Of a stretch of DNA of 64,000 nucleotides, positions 7,604 to 17,446 are shown in pieces (position 1 is the stretch's first letter; each line of letters starts with the position of its first letter). Made by a program: the position numbers and the translations under genes. The notes below the pieces were generated by a model. It was given only the letters and a program-made list of their open reading frames with translations, searched no databases and had not been told where the DNA came from. Source of the DNA: Saccharothrix australiensis (GTDB lineage: Bacteria; Actinomycetota; Actinomycetes; Mycobacteriales; Pseudonocardiaceae); the NCBI RefSeq assembly GCF_003634935.1, contig NZ_RBXO01000001.1:6783501-6847500 (forward strand), written 5' to 3'.

Positions 7604-8818
7604 TCACCCGTCGTCGGAGGGCCGCTCCCGCCGCGCGAGGGCACGCAGGGCAGGCAGGTCCAGGCCGGTCATCCGCTCGACCTCCGCCGCGTCCAGCGCG
7701 CCGCAGTCCGTCGCCCGGAGGAACGACGCCGACAGGGCCTGCGCGGTCGCCGGCTCGTCCAGCACCGCGCCGCCCGCGCGCGACACGTAGTCCCGCAGCC
7801 GGCGCGCGTCGGCCTCCGCGCCCTCCCGGTGGTGCGCGTGGACGGCCGCGTACCGGGTGACCAGCTGCGCCGGGTGGAGGTCCCAGCCCTGGTGGAAGCC
7901 GTGCGCCAGGGACCGCCGGACCAGGGCGTAGTGGGTCCGCCAGCCGTGTTCCACCCGGTCGCCGACCGGCAGGGCGTTCGTGGAGCCGTCGGACAGGGCC
8001 ACGCCCGTGCCGGCCGCCGAGACCTGCATGACGTGCCGGGCGAAGTCGCACGCGCCGTGCGCCAGGTGCTGGTGCGCCGCGCCCAGCCCGCAGGCCGCCG
8101 TGTAGTCGTAGGTGCCGAAGTGCAGCCCGGTCACCCGGCCCCGGCCCGCCTCGATGAACGTCGGGATCGCGATCCGCCCCCACCGGTCCACGATCGACCG
8201 CGGCGTCTCGACCTGGATCTCGAACCGGAGGTCCGACCCGAACAGGTCCAGCACGTCGCCGAAGACCTCCACCTGCGCCACCGACGTCACCTTGGGGAAG
8301 GTGATGACGAAACCCGGCGGCACGTCGCCGAGCGCGGTCAGGAAGACGTCCAGGGTGCGGATGCCGCGATCGCGCGACGCCCTGGTGTCGAAGGACTTCA
8401 CGCGCAGGCCGAACCGGGCGGGCGCGACGCCGTCAGCGAGCCAGCCCCGCACGACGCGCGCGGCGCGCTCGGCGTCGTCGTCCTCGTCGGGCCGGGAGCC
8501 GTAGCCGTCCTCGAAGTCGATCCGCAGGTCCTCCACGGGTTCGGCCGCGAGCTTCGCCCGGACCCCGGCGTGCAGGACCCCGGCGGACGCGGCAGGCAGG
8601 TCCAGCACCCGCGCCAGGTCCGCCGGCGTCGGCGCGTGCTCCGCCAGCGCGTCCAGCGCCCGCCGTCCCCACTCGGCGACCGTGTCCGACGTGACGCGGT
8701 CGGCCGGCACGTAACAGGTGTGCACGGGCTGCCGCCCCTCGGGCGCCCGCTGGTCCACGTCGGCCAGCCGGGCGGTGACCGCCGCGACGGCCGCCGGGTC
8801 CAGGGACGTCCGGGGCAC
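7604..8818 (-). CDS. DUF6986 / HpcH-HpaI aldolase-citrate lyase-like protein
   Basis: 404 residues. The central region shows the CitE/HpcH fold: DLRIDFEDGYG (about residues 97-107), FVITFPKV, RFEIQVETP with the conserved metal-binding Glu and LHFGTYDYTAACG, the pattern of the DUF6986 proteins found beside malate synthase in actinobacteria. It starts with GTG one base after the aceB stop, so it is in the aceB operon. Related CitE-like enzymes act on malyl/citramalyl-CoA-type substrates, but no CoA-specific feature could be identified here. A carbon-carbon lyase role in glyoxylate metabolism is inferred. Confidence 0.75.
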   Translation of the reverse strand: MPRTSLDPAAVAAVTARLADVDQRAPEGRQPVHTCYVPADRVTSDTVAEWGRRALDALAEHAPTPADLARVLDLPAASAGVLHAGVRAKLAAEPVEDLRIDFEDGYGSRPDEDDDAERAARVVRGWLADGVAPARFGLRVKSFDTRASRDRGIRTLDVFLTALGDVPPGFVITFPKVTSVAQVEVFGDVLDLFGSDLRFEIQVETPRSIVDRWGRIAIPTFIEAGRGRVTGLHFGTYDYTAACGLGAAHQHLAHGACDFARHVMQVSAAGTGVALSDGSTNALPVGDRVEHGWRTHYALVRRSLAHGFHQGWDLHPAQLVTRYAAVHAHHREGAEADARRLRDYVSRAGGAVLDEPATAQALSASFLRATDCGALDAAEVERMTGLDLPALRALARRERPSDDG

Positions 8819-8819
8819 G

Positions 8820-10349
<1,530 letters not shown>

Positions 10350-10387
10350 GGGAGCCCACCTCTCTGGCGACGCCTTCTGCTGTGCGG

Positions 10388-10416
10388 ACTATAGTTTTTG
10401 CATCGCGGAACAGCAA
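10388..10416 (-). promoter_or_regulatory. aceB promoter with operator copy 2 in its spacer
   Basis: On the minus strand TTGCTG (10416-10411), a 17-nt spacer and TATAGT (10393-10388) form a promoter reading into aceB, with transcription starting about 30 nt before its ATG. TTTTTGCATCGCGGAA (plus strand, 10395-10410), which matches the site near uraD at 14 of 16 positions, fills the spacer. A repressor there would block polymerase directly. On the plus strand the overlapping TATAGT (10390-10395) may serve as -10 element of the IclR gene. Confidence 0.55.
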
Positions 10417-10431
10417 CGAAGGGTGGACCGG

Positions 10432-11187
10432 ATGGCGCTGGAGTCCACGGGCGGCGTCCAGTCGTTGCGGCGCGCCTTCGACCTCCTGGAGAAGCTGGCC
10501 GACGCGGGTGGCGAGGCCGGCCTGTCGGAGCTGGCCGCCGCGTCGGGGCTGCCGCTGCCGACCATCCACCGGCTGATCCGCACCCTGGTCACGTTGGGGT
10601 ACGTGCGGCAGAACAGCAACCGCCGGTACGCCCTCGGGTCGCGGCTGATCCGGCTCGGCGAGAGCGCGTCGCGGCAGTTCGGCACGTGGGCGCGGCCGTT
10701 CCTGGCGGAGCTGGTCGAGGTGGTGGAGGAGACCGCGAACCTGGCCGTGCTGGACGGCGACGAGGTGGTGTACGTCGCGCAGGTGCCGTCCCGGCACTCG
10801 ATGCGGATGTTCACCGAGGTCGGCAGGCGGGTCCTGCCGCACGGCACGGGCGTGGGCAAGGCGATCCTGGCCCAGTTGCCGCGCGCGGAGGCGCGGGCGC
10901 TGCTGGCGCGGACCGGCCTGCCCGCCGTGACGCCCAACACCATCACCGACGTGGGCGAGCTGCTGGCGGCGCTGGACCGGATCGCCGAGCGGGGGTACGC
11001 GCTGGACGAGGGCGAGCAGGAGCTGGGCGTGCGCTGCATCGCGGTTCCGCTGCCGGGCGCGCCGGCGCGGGCGGCGGTGTCGGTGTCCGGGCCGGAGGGG
11101 CGGCTGACCGAGGAGGCCGTCCACCGGATCGTGCCCGAGATGGTCGCGGTCGCCCGCCGGCTGTCCGACCGGGCCACCCTCGCGTGA
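10432..11187 (+). CDS. allR: IclR-family regulator, probably AllR-like
   Basis: 251 residues. Winged helix-turn-helix at about 10-70 (VQSLRRAFDLLEKLAD, LSELAAASGLPLPTIHRLIRTL, GYVRQNSNRRYALG) followed by the IclR effector domain (VYVAQVPSRHSMRMF, LPHGTGVGKAILA, GYALDEGEQELGVRCIAVPL). ATG 10432 is preferred because GAAGGG lies 8 nt upstream; a GTG at 10423 is possible. Divergence from aceB, and the same motif in front of uraD, match the known Streptomyces arrangement in which AllR represses allantoin and glyoxylate genes in response to pathway intermediates. The family is certain; the AllR name is inferred. Confidence 0.85.
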   Translation: MALESTGGVQSLRRAFDLLEKLADAGGEAGLSELAAASGLPLPTIHRLIRTLVTLGYVRQNSNRRYALGSRLIRLGESASRQFGTWARPFLAELVEVVEETANLAVLDGDEVVYVAQVPSRHSMRMFTEVGRRVLPHGTGVGKAILAQLPRAEARALLARTGLPAVTPNTITDVGELLAALDRIAERGYALDEGEQELGVRCIAVPLPGAPARAAVSVSGPEGRLTEEAVHRIVPEMVAVARRLSDRATLA

Positions 11188-11253
11188 CCCGCTGTCACAC
11201 GATCGGCTGACCCCGCAGGACCGGGCCGGGACGGGCGGGCGAAGATCTCCGGC

Positions 11254-11619
11254 GTGGGAACGACGCATGAGGGCCGCACCCTGACCCTGCACTGGGACGA
11301 CCGCCGGGTGGTGGGCCGGTGGAGCGACGGCGCGGAGCTGGACCCGGTGCCCGCGGACGAGCCGGCCGACCGCGTGCAGTGGCTGGTGGACCTGATCGCG
11401 GAGTACCGCCGCGCCTACCCGGGCGCGCGGGTGCGGGCGACGAACCGGGACGACGGGTGGCGGGAGCCGTCGTCCGGGCGCCTGCGGCACGTGGTGCGGC
11501 GCGAGCGCGCCGCCGGGCCGTCCTACGTGGTGCGGTCGGCGCTCGAACCGCTGCACTACCACGTGCTCCCGGCCCAGCGGCAGGTCAAGGAGTGCTGGCA
11601 CCGCTGCGCCGACGCGTGA
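11254..11619 (+). CDS. Conserved hypothetical protein
   Basis: 121 residues from GTG 11254. No membrane segment, signal peptide or recognised domain. The sequence is rich in Arg, Trp and Asp (LTLHWDDRRVVGRWSDG near the N-terminus, then a helical WLVDLIAEYRRAYPGA and a strand-rich C-terminal half ending VKECWHRCADA). Codon use matches its neighbours, supporting a real gene, but there is no strong ribosome binding site. It lies between the IclR gene and ftsY and converges with the latter with only 30 nt between the stops. Confidence 0.55.
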   Translation: MGTTHEGRTLTLHWDDRRVVGRWSDGAELDPVPADEPADRVQWLVDLIAEYRRAYPGARVRATNRDDGWREPSSGRLRHVVRRERAAGPSYVVRSALEPLHYHVLPAQRQVKECWHRCADA

Positions 11620-11649
11620 GCCGGCCCGCGCCGGTCGCCCGGCCGGTGG

Positions 11650-13110
11650 TCAGCCCAGCAGGGCGTCCACGAACGCGGCCGGCTCGAACGGGGCCAGGTG
11701 GTCCGCGCCCTCGCCGAGGCCGACGAGCTTCACCGGCACGCCCAGCTCCCGCTGGACCTGGAACACGATGCCGCCCTTGGCGGTGCCGTCCAGCTTGGTC
11801 AGCACGATGCCGGTCACGTCGACCACCTCGGCGAACACGCGGGCCTGGGTGAGGCCGTTCTGGCCGGTGGTGGCGTCGAGCACGAGCAGCACCTCGTCCA
11901 CCGCGGCCTGCTTCTCGACCACGCGCTTGACCTTGCCCAGCTCGTCCATCAGGCCGGTCTTGGTGTGCAGGCGGCCGGCGGTGTCGATCAGGACCGTGTC
12001 GACGCCCTCCTGCACGCCCTGCTTGACCGCCTCGAACGCCACGGACGCCGGGTCCGCGCCCTCCGCGCCGCGCACGGTGTGCGCGCCGACGCGCGAGCCC
12101 CACGTCGCCAGCTGGTCGGCGGCGGCGGCGCGGAAGGTGTCCGCCGCGCCCAGGAGCACGGTGCGGCCGTCGGCGACGAGCACGCGGGCCAGCTTGCCGG
12201 TGGTCGTGGTCTTGCCGACGCCGTTCACGCCCACGACCAGCACCACGGCGGGCTTGCCGGAGTGCGGCAGGGCGTGCACCGCGCGGTCCAGCTCGGGGTG
12301 CAGCGCGCCGATCAGCACCTCGCGCAGCAGCGCGCGGGCGTCGTCGGACGAGCGCACGCCGCGGGCGGCGATCCGCTCCCGCAGCGCCGCCACGACCTGG
12401 TCGGTGACGTTCGCGCCGAGGTCGGCCAGCAGCAGCGTGTCCTCGACGTCGGTCCACGAGTCCTCGTCCAGGTCGCCCGCGCCGAGCAGGCCGAGCAGGC
12501 CCTGGCCGAACGTGGAGCGGGACCGGGAGAGCTTGCCGCGCAGCCGTTCCAGCCGGCCGGCCGTCGGCTCGATCTCCTCGATCTCGGACGCCTCTTCGGG
12601 CAGCGGCACCTCGACGAAGCCGCGCTTGACCGAGTCGCGCGGCACGGCCGCGTCGTCGCCGACACCGGGCTGGCCGTCCACCTCGGTGCGGTCGGCGACC
12701 GGGTGCCGCACGGGCTCGGGCGCGGTCGGGGCCTCGGCGGCCGGCGGGGCCGCGGGCGCCGTGCCCGGTCGCTCCTCGGGCCGGGCCGGGGCCGCGGGCT
12801 CGGCGGCCGGCGGCGGTTCGGCCACCGGCGCGGCGCGCTGGGCAGGCGGCTCGACGGGTGGCTCGACGGGCCGCGCCGCGGGCTCGACCGTGTCCCCCGG
12901 CTCGGCCGGCTTCACCGGCTCGGCCACGCGCTCGGGCGCGGCGAACGTGACACCGCCACCCGCCTGGTAGCCGCCCGCGACCGGCTTGGGCCGCTCGGGC
13001 TCGGACAGGCTGATCCGCCTGCGCTTGGCCAGCACGACACCGGTGACGAGGGCGACCGCGAGCAGTGCCGCGACGACGACGACGATCCAGATCAGGAGCT
13101 CGGTGGACAC
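11650..13110 (-). CDS. ftsY: Signal recognition particle receptor FtsY
   Basis: 486 residues. Docks ribosome-SRP complexes at the membrane so that inner-membrane proteins are inserted co-translationally. A membrane helix at about 5-28 (WIVVVVAALLAVALV) is followed by an acidic, Pro/Ala/Glu-rich linker (about 30-200), the N domain and the GTPase G domain: G1 GVNGVGKTTTTGKLA near residue 290, G3 DTAGR, and TKLDGTAKGG with the nucleotide specificity and closing loops. The GTG at 13110 places the membrane helix at the very N-terminus; another GTG at 13131 would add 7 residues. The N-terminal helix is usual in actinobacterial FtsY. Confidence 0.95.
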   Translation of the reverse strand: MSTELLIWIVVVVAALLAVALVTGVVLAKRRRISLSEPERPKPVAGGYQAGGGVTFAAPERVAEPVKPAEPGDTVEPAARPVEPPVEPPAQRAAPVAEPPPAAEPAAPARPEERPGTAPAAPPAAEAPTAPEPVRHPVADRTEVDGQPGVGDDAAVPRDSVKRGFVEVPLPEEASEIEEIEPTAGRLERLRGKLSRSRSTFGQGLLGLLGAGDLDEDSWTDVEDTLLLADLGANVTDQVVAALRERIAARGVRSSDDARALLREVLIGALHPELDRAVHALPHSGKPAVVLVVGVNGVGKTTTTGKLARVLVADGRTVLLGAADTFRAAAADQLATWGSRVGAHTVRGAEGADPASVAFEAVKQGVQEGVDTVLIDTAGRLHTKTGLMDELGKVKRVVEKQAAVDEVLLVLDATTGQNGLTQARVFAEVVDVTGIVLTKLDGTAKGGIVFQVQRELGVPVKLVGLGEGADHLAPFEPAAFVDALLG

Positions 13111-13142
13111 GCCCCAATCCTCGCACGCCACGACTTGTCACC

Positions 13143-13163
13143 AATCAACGAACAATATTGATT
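13143..13163. promoter_or_regulatory. AT-rich divergent region with AATCA-N11-TGATT
   Basis: The 114 nt between ftsY and anmK are unusually A/T-rich around 13140-13200. An inverted pair AATCA (13143-13147) and TGATT (13159-13163) spaced by 11 nt could be an operator for one of the divergent genes. No matching regulator is adjacent, so the call is weak. Confidence 0.25.
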
Positions 13164-13224
13164 TCCGGCTACTTTCCAACCAAAACCCTTGCGCTCGGAG
13201 CGCGCTGTGGAATAGGACACAGGC

Positions 13225-14340
13225 GTGCGGGTGATCGGGTTGATCTCGGGGACGTCGATGGACGCCATCGACGTGGCGGTCGGCGACTTCACCCTGGACG
13301 GCCCGGTCGTCGTCCTGACCCCCGTCGCGCACGGCGAGCACCCGTTCCCGCCCGAGCTGCGCGCACCGCCCGCCGACGCGCGCGACCTGTGCGTGCTGGA
13401 CACCCGCCTGGGCCAGGCGTTCGCCGAGGCGGCCCGGCCGCACGCGGCGGACCTCGTCGCCTCCCTCGGCCAGACGGCGCACCACTGGGTGGCGGACGGC
13501 CGCTGCCTGGGCACGCTCCAGGTCGGCGCGCCCGCGTGGATCGCCGAGGCCACCGGGCTGCCGGTGGTCGCCGACTTCCGGGTCCGGGACGTCGCCGCCG
13601 GCGGCCACGGCGCGCCGCTCGCGAGCACGCTGGACGCGCTGTGGCTCGCCGAGCTGCCGGGGGCCGTCGCGCTGAACGTCGGCGGCATCGCGAACATCAC
13701 CCGGATCACGCCCGACGGCGTGCTCGCCTGCGACACCGGTCCGGGCAACGCGCTGATGGACGCCGCGATGACCGCGCTGTCCGGCGGCCTGCGCACGCAC
13801 GACGTCGACGGCGAGTTCGCCGCGCGCGGCCACGTGCACGCCGAACTGCTCGACCGGCTGCTCGCCGACCCCTACTACGCGCGGCCCGCGCCGAAGTCCA
13901 CCGGCAAGGAGCACTTCGACCGCGCGTACCTCGACCGCGTGACCGACGGCCTGGTCATGCCCGCCGAGGACCTGCTGGCCACGCTCACCGAGCTGACCGC
14001 CCGCACCGTCGCCGACGCGTGCGCCGGCGCGTCGACCGTGATCGGGTCGGGCGGCGGGATGCGCAACCCCGTCCTCGTCGACTCGTTGCGCAGGCGGGTG
14101 GACCTGCGCCGCAGCGACGACCTGGGCCTGCCGGCCGACGGCAAGGAGGCGTACCTGGCCGCCCTGCTGGGCTTCTTGACCTGGCACGGGCTGCCCGCCA
14201 ACGTGCCCGCCGCCACCGGCGCGACCGGACCGCGCCTGCTCGGCTCGATCACACCCGGCCGGGCGCCCCTGCGCCTGCCCGAACCCGCGGGCGCCCCCGT
14301 CACCGGGCTCCGGATTGGAGGACACCGTGCGCGCGCTTGA
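13225..14340 (+). CDS. anmK: Anhydro-N-acetylmuramic acid kinase
   Basis: 371 residues. Phosphorylates and opens 1,6-anhydroMurNAc released from peptidoglycan turnover, giving MurNAc-6-phosphate. Starts with the family signature VIGLISGTSMDAIDVAV (phosphate-binding), then LGQTAHHW, GLPVVADFRVRDVAAGGHGAPL, LNVGGIANIT and CDTGPGNALMD, all diagnostic; the C-terminal GSGGGMRNPVL and PADGKEAYLAALLGFL close the ATP site. GTG start. It overlaps the symporter gene by 14 nt, so kinase and transporter are likely produced together for cell-wall sugar salvage. Confidence 0.93.
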   Translation: MRVIGLISGTSMDAIDVAVGDFTLDGPVVVLTPVAHGEHPFPPELRAPPADARDLCVLDTRLGQAFAEAARPHAADLVASLGQTAHHWVADGRCLGTLQVGAPAWIAEATGLPVVADFRVRDVAAGGHGAPLASTLDALWLAELPGAVALNVGGIANITRITPDGVLACDTGPGNALMDAAMTALSGGLRTHDVDGEFAARGHVHAELLDRLLADPYYARPAPKSTGKEHFDRAYLDRVTDGLVMPAEDLLATLTELTARTVADACAGASTVIGSGGGMRNPVLVDSLRRRVDLRRSDDLGLPADGKEAYLAALLGFLTWHGLPANVPAATGATGPRLLGSITPGRAPLRLPEPAGAPVTGLRIGGHRARA

Positions 14341-15874
14341 CCTCGCGATCATCGTGCTGTTCCTGGCGGGGATGCCGTTGCTGGGGGTGTGGATCGGCGG
14401 GCGGCAGCGCTCCGCGACGGACTACTTCGTCAGCGAGCGGCGCATCCCGTGGTGGGTGGTGTGCGTGTCGGTGGTGTCGGCGGAGACGTCGACGCTGACC
14501 GTGCTGTCCGTGCCGACCATCGCGTACGGCGGGACGATGACCTTCCTGTCGCTGTCGATCGGGTACCTGCTCGGGCGGGTCGTGGTGTCGTTCGTGCTGC
14601 TGCCCAAGTACGTCGCGGGCGAGCTGGTCACGGCGTACGGGTTCCTCGGCGAGCGGTTCGGCGGCGGGCTCCAGGGCACGGCGTCGGTGACGTTCCTGGT
14701 CACGCGGCTGCTCGCGGACGGGCTGCGGCTGTTCGCCACCGCCATCCCGGTCAAGGTCGTGCTCCTGGCCTACGGGGTGGACGCGTCCTACTGGCTGATC
14801 GTGGCCGTGCTCGGCCTGGCGATGGTCGTGTACAGCTTCCTGGGCGGCGTGCGGGCGGTGGTGTGGGTCGACGCGATCCAGATGCTCTGGTACGTGCTGG
14901 GCGCGGCGGTGGTGATCGCGGTGCTGTCGGGGAAGCTGCCCGACGGGTGGTTCGCCTCCGCCGCGGACGCCGGGAAGTTCCAGGTCCTCGACTTCGCCGC
15001 CAACCCGCTCACCTCGCAGTACGCGGTCCTGACGGCGTTCGTCGGCGGCGCGGTGCTGTCGATGGCGTCGCACGGCGCGGACCAGTTGGTCGTGCAGCGG
15101 CTGATGGCGACCAAGGACGTGCGGGCGGCGCGGAAGGCGCTCGTCGCCAGCGGTGTCGTGGTGTTCCTCCAGTTCGCGCTGTTCCTGGTCATCGGCGTGC
15201 TGCTGTGGGCGTTCTACCGGGGGGCGCGGCCGGTCGAGGACCTGAAGCTGAACAACGGCGACGAGCTGTTCGCGCACTTCATCGTGCGCGACATGCCGCC
15301 GGGGCTGTCCGGGTTCGTGATGGCGGGCATCCTGGCGGCGGCGCTGTCGTCGTCGCTGGGCGCGCTGGCGTCCTCGACGGTGGCGGACGTGTACCAGCGG
15401 GTGGTGCGGCGGCCGCTGAGCGAGGCGGAGGTGCTCCGGCAGGGCCGGATCTGGACCGTGGTGTGGGCCGGCCTGCTGGTGGTGTGCGCGGGGTTGTTCG
15501 CGTCGTTCACCCGGCGCGGGAACCCCATCGTGGAGCAGGGCCTGTCCATCGCCGGGTTCACCTACGGCGCGCTGCTCGGCGCGTTCCTGCTGGGCCTGCT
15601 GTTCCGCGGCGCGCGGCAGGCCGACGCGGTGGTGGCGTTCGTGACGACGGTCGCGGTGATGGCGTTCGTGATCCTGGGCGTGAAGTTCGTCGGGCCGGAG
15701 GCGTCGGTGGTGATCGACTTCTCGGCGGCGACGACGACCTCGAAGGCGCTGGCGTACCCGTGGTACACGCCGATGGGCGTGCTGGTGACGCTGGTCGTGG
15801 GCGGGTTGCTGGCGCTGCGGCACAAGGGCGACCCGCCGGAGGTCGACGTCGCGGCGCGCACCGGGGCGGCGTGA
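14327..15874 (+). CDS. Sodium:solute symporter (SSS family), likely amino-sugar uptake
   Basis: 515 residues with about 13-14 hydrophobic segments in the SSS (LeuT-fold) pattern. Typical features: TDYFVSERRIPWW after the first helix, SAETSTLTVLSVP, GYLLGR, and GADQLVVQRLMATKD in the cytoplasmic loop; helix VYSFLGGVRAVVWVDAIQ is the family signature. GTG 14327 is chosen because GGAGG (14317-14321) lies 5 nt upstream; it overlaps the end of anmK. The genetic coupling suggests the substrate is anhydroMurNAc, MurNAc or a related sugar acid; substrate specificity cannot be read from sequence. Confidence 0.88.
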   Translation: MRALDLAIIVLFLAGMPLLGVWIGGRQRSATDYFVSERRIPWWVVCVSVVSAETSTLTVLSVPTIAYGGTMTFLSLSIGYLLGRVVVSFVLLPKYVAGELVTAYGFLGERFGGGLQGTASVTFLVTRLLADGLRLFATAIPVKVVLLAYGVDASYWLIVAVLGLAMVVYSFLGGVRAVVWVDAIQMLWYVLGAAVVIAVLSGKLPDGWFASAADAGKFQVLDFAANPLTSQYAVLTAFVGGAVLSMASHGADQLVVQRLMATKDVRAARKALVASGVVVFLQFALFLVIGVLLWAFYRGARPVEDLKLNNGDELFAHFIVRDMPPGLSGFVMAGILAAALSSSLGALASSTVADVYQRVVRRPLSEAEVLRQGRIWTVVWAGLLVVCAGLFASFTRRGNPIVEQGLSIAGFTYGALLGAFLLGLLFRGARQADAVVAFVTTVAVMAFVILGVKFVGPEASVVIDFSAATTTSKALAYPWYTPMGVLVTLVVGGLLALRHKGDPPEVDVAARTGAA

Positions 15875-15941
15875 CGTCCCCGGGTACCCGTGCCCGGTCA
15901 CCGGGCCTCGTGCCGGTCGCCGGGGTCGCGTGACCGTCGCC

Positions 15942-15972
15942 GGGGGCCGTCACCCGCGCCCGGACGGCCCCC
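15942..15972. terminator. Bidirectional hairpin between convergent genes
   Basis: GGGGGCCGTC (15942-15951) and its exact complement (15963-15972) flank an 11-nt loop, between the symporter stop (15874) and the convergent acetyltransferase stop (15982). There is no U-tract, as is common for terminators in high-GC actinobacteria. Confidence 0.55.
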
Positions 15973-15981
15973 GCGGCGACC

Positions 15982-16908
15982 TCAGGCCGCCCGGTACGCC
16001 ACCAGTTCCAGGTGCAGGCGGAACCCGAGGCGGTCGAACATGCGCCGGGACGAGGTGTTGCCCACCAGGATCGACGCGGCGGCCTGCGGCCGGGCGCCGA
16101 ACCGCTCGGCGAGCTTCCACACCAGCTCGGTGACCAGCGCCGAGCCGACGCCCGCGCCGCGCACGCCGGGCTCCACCGCGACGAAGTCGAGGTAGTACTC
16201 GCCCGGCTCGGCCTTGCCCGCCGCGTACCCGAGCACGGAGTCGCCGTCCATCGCCACGACCACCGTGTGCTTGCCGGTGCCGTCCACGAGCTTGCGGCCG
16301 GACAGGTAGGTCTTGGGGAAGCACCGCTCGTGCAGCACGGCCACCGCCTGGTGCACGGCCGAGTCCGTCGGCAGCACGCGCATCTCCCGCGCCGGCCCGG
16401 TGCGGGGGCAGCTCGCCTCGCGCAGCAGCAGACCGCGCAGGCCGTCGCCGTCGAGCACGTGGATACCGCTGGCGCGGCCGGCGGTGAAGCCGTGGCGCCG
16501 CGCGAACGCCGCCAGCCTGCGGTGCTCGGTGTGGCCGTACACCTCGCGGTCGACGATGCCGCGCAGCAGCGGCGCGGCGTGCGCGTACAGCGCGTCGGCG
16601 GTCTGGTCCCAGATCCGGCTGCCCGCCGGGTGGTTCACCGGCACGTCCACGAACGGGCCGTGCAGGAACACCCGGTTCAGCTCGGTGTCCACCTCGACGC
16701 TGAGCACACCGCACAGGCGGCCGGAGTCGTCGGTGGCGACCACCGTGCACGAGGGCCAGTCGGGTTCGAACTCGGCCAGTTCCTCGGTCAGCTCGCCGAG
16801 CGTCTCACCGAGGTAGCCGATGTGGTGCGCGGCGTCGGCCTGGAGCCGGACGAGCAGCGCCGGCACCTCGGCGAAGTCGTCAGGTTCGGCGAAACGGATG
16901 TCATACAT
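15982..16908 (-). CDS. Tandem GNAT acetyltransferase
   Basis: 308 residues comprising two GNAT folds. The N-terminal copy (MYDIRFAEPDDFAEVPALL to about 150) lacks a clear acetyl-CoA loop; the C-terminal copy has the standard motif A: YLDFVAVEPGVRGAGVGSALVTEL (V-x-P-x-x-R-G-x-G-x-G, about residues 242-265), then LVGNTSSRRMFDRLGF. The acceptor is unknown; double-GNAT proteins include mycothiol synthase, but its diagnostic sequence is not seen. It stands alone, convergent with the symporter gene, with about 180 nt of featureless upstream DNA. Confidence 0.8.
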   Translation of the reverse strand: MYDIRFAEPDDFAEVPALLVRLQADAAHHIGYLGETLGELTEELAEFEPDWPSCTVVATDDSGRLCGVLSVEVDTELNRVFLHGPFVDVPVNHPAGSRIWDQTADALYAHAAPLLRGIVDREVYGHTEHRRLAAFARRHGFTAGRASGIHVLDGDGLRGLLLREASCPRTGPAREMRVLPTDSAVHQAVAVLHERCFPKTYLSGRKLVDGTGKHTVVVAMDGDSVLGYAAGKAEPGEYYLDFVAVEPGVRGAGVGSALVTELVWKLAERFGARPQAAASILVGNTSSRRMFDRLGFRLHLELVAYRAA

Positions 16909-17092
16909 GCCGGAATAGTCACTCGCGGGGCCAGCCCGGCGCGAGGGAGTTTTCCGACCCGCGCGCCGGCGACCTGACCAGGGACGTCGCGTGGCGCGTG
17001 CCGTCGCCGCGCGCCACGCCGGCGGGCGAACCGCGCCCGCCCGCCGAGGGGTATCTCTTGCCGCGGGCCCCGGGGTGGTGGACCCTCAAGGC

Positions 17093-17431
17093 GTGAGTGA
17101 GGAAACGATCCAACTCGAACTCAACGACAGCGGGGTGGCGGTAGACCTGCCGATGCCTGCCAACCAGCGGGACCAGGTGCAGGAGGTCCCCTACCGGCCG
17201 GTCGAATTCCGGGACGACGATCTGCCCAGCGCGCTGGCGCGGGCGTCCTCGTGGTTGCGGCAGACCCAGGACTGGCTGGGCGAGCCGGTCGACGTCATCG
17301 CGGTCCACCTGGACTACGACGACACGAAGGGTTCGCCGTACTACAACCTCAAGTTGTTGTGCAACGACGAGGACCTGGCCGGTGTGCCGCGCGTCGTCCG
17401 GAAGCACGAAGGCACGGTTACCCGCCAGTAG
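17093..17431 (+). CDS. Conserved hypothetical protein upstream of plsC
   Basis: 112 residues from GTG 17093; the frame is open further upstream but the earlier residues look non-coding. Acidic protein without membrane segment: EETIQLELNDSGVAVDL, a helix SALARASSWLRQTQDWLG, then IAVHLDYDDTKGSPYYNLKLL and a basic C-terminus. No family recognised. It is 15 nt before plsC on the same strand, so the two probably share a transcript. Confidence 0.6.
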   Translation: MSEETIQLELNDSGVAVDLPMPANQRDQVQEVPYRPVEFRDDDLPSALARASSWLRQTQDWLGEPVDVIAVHLDYDDTKGSPYYNLKLLCNDEDLAGVPRVVRKHEGTVTRQ

Positions 17432-17446
17432 CGTACCGTTGGCGTC

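Noticed and set aside
15982..16908. Mycothiol synthase (MshD)
   Set aside because: Two GNAT domains and similar length, but the sequence lacks the conserved MshD N-terminal and C-terminal signatures; called only as tandem GNAT.
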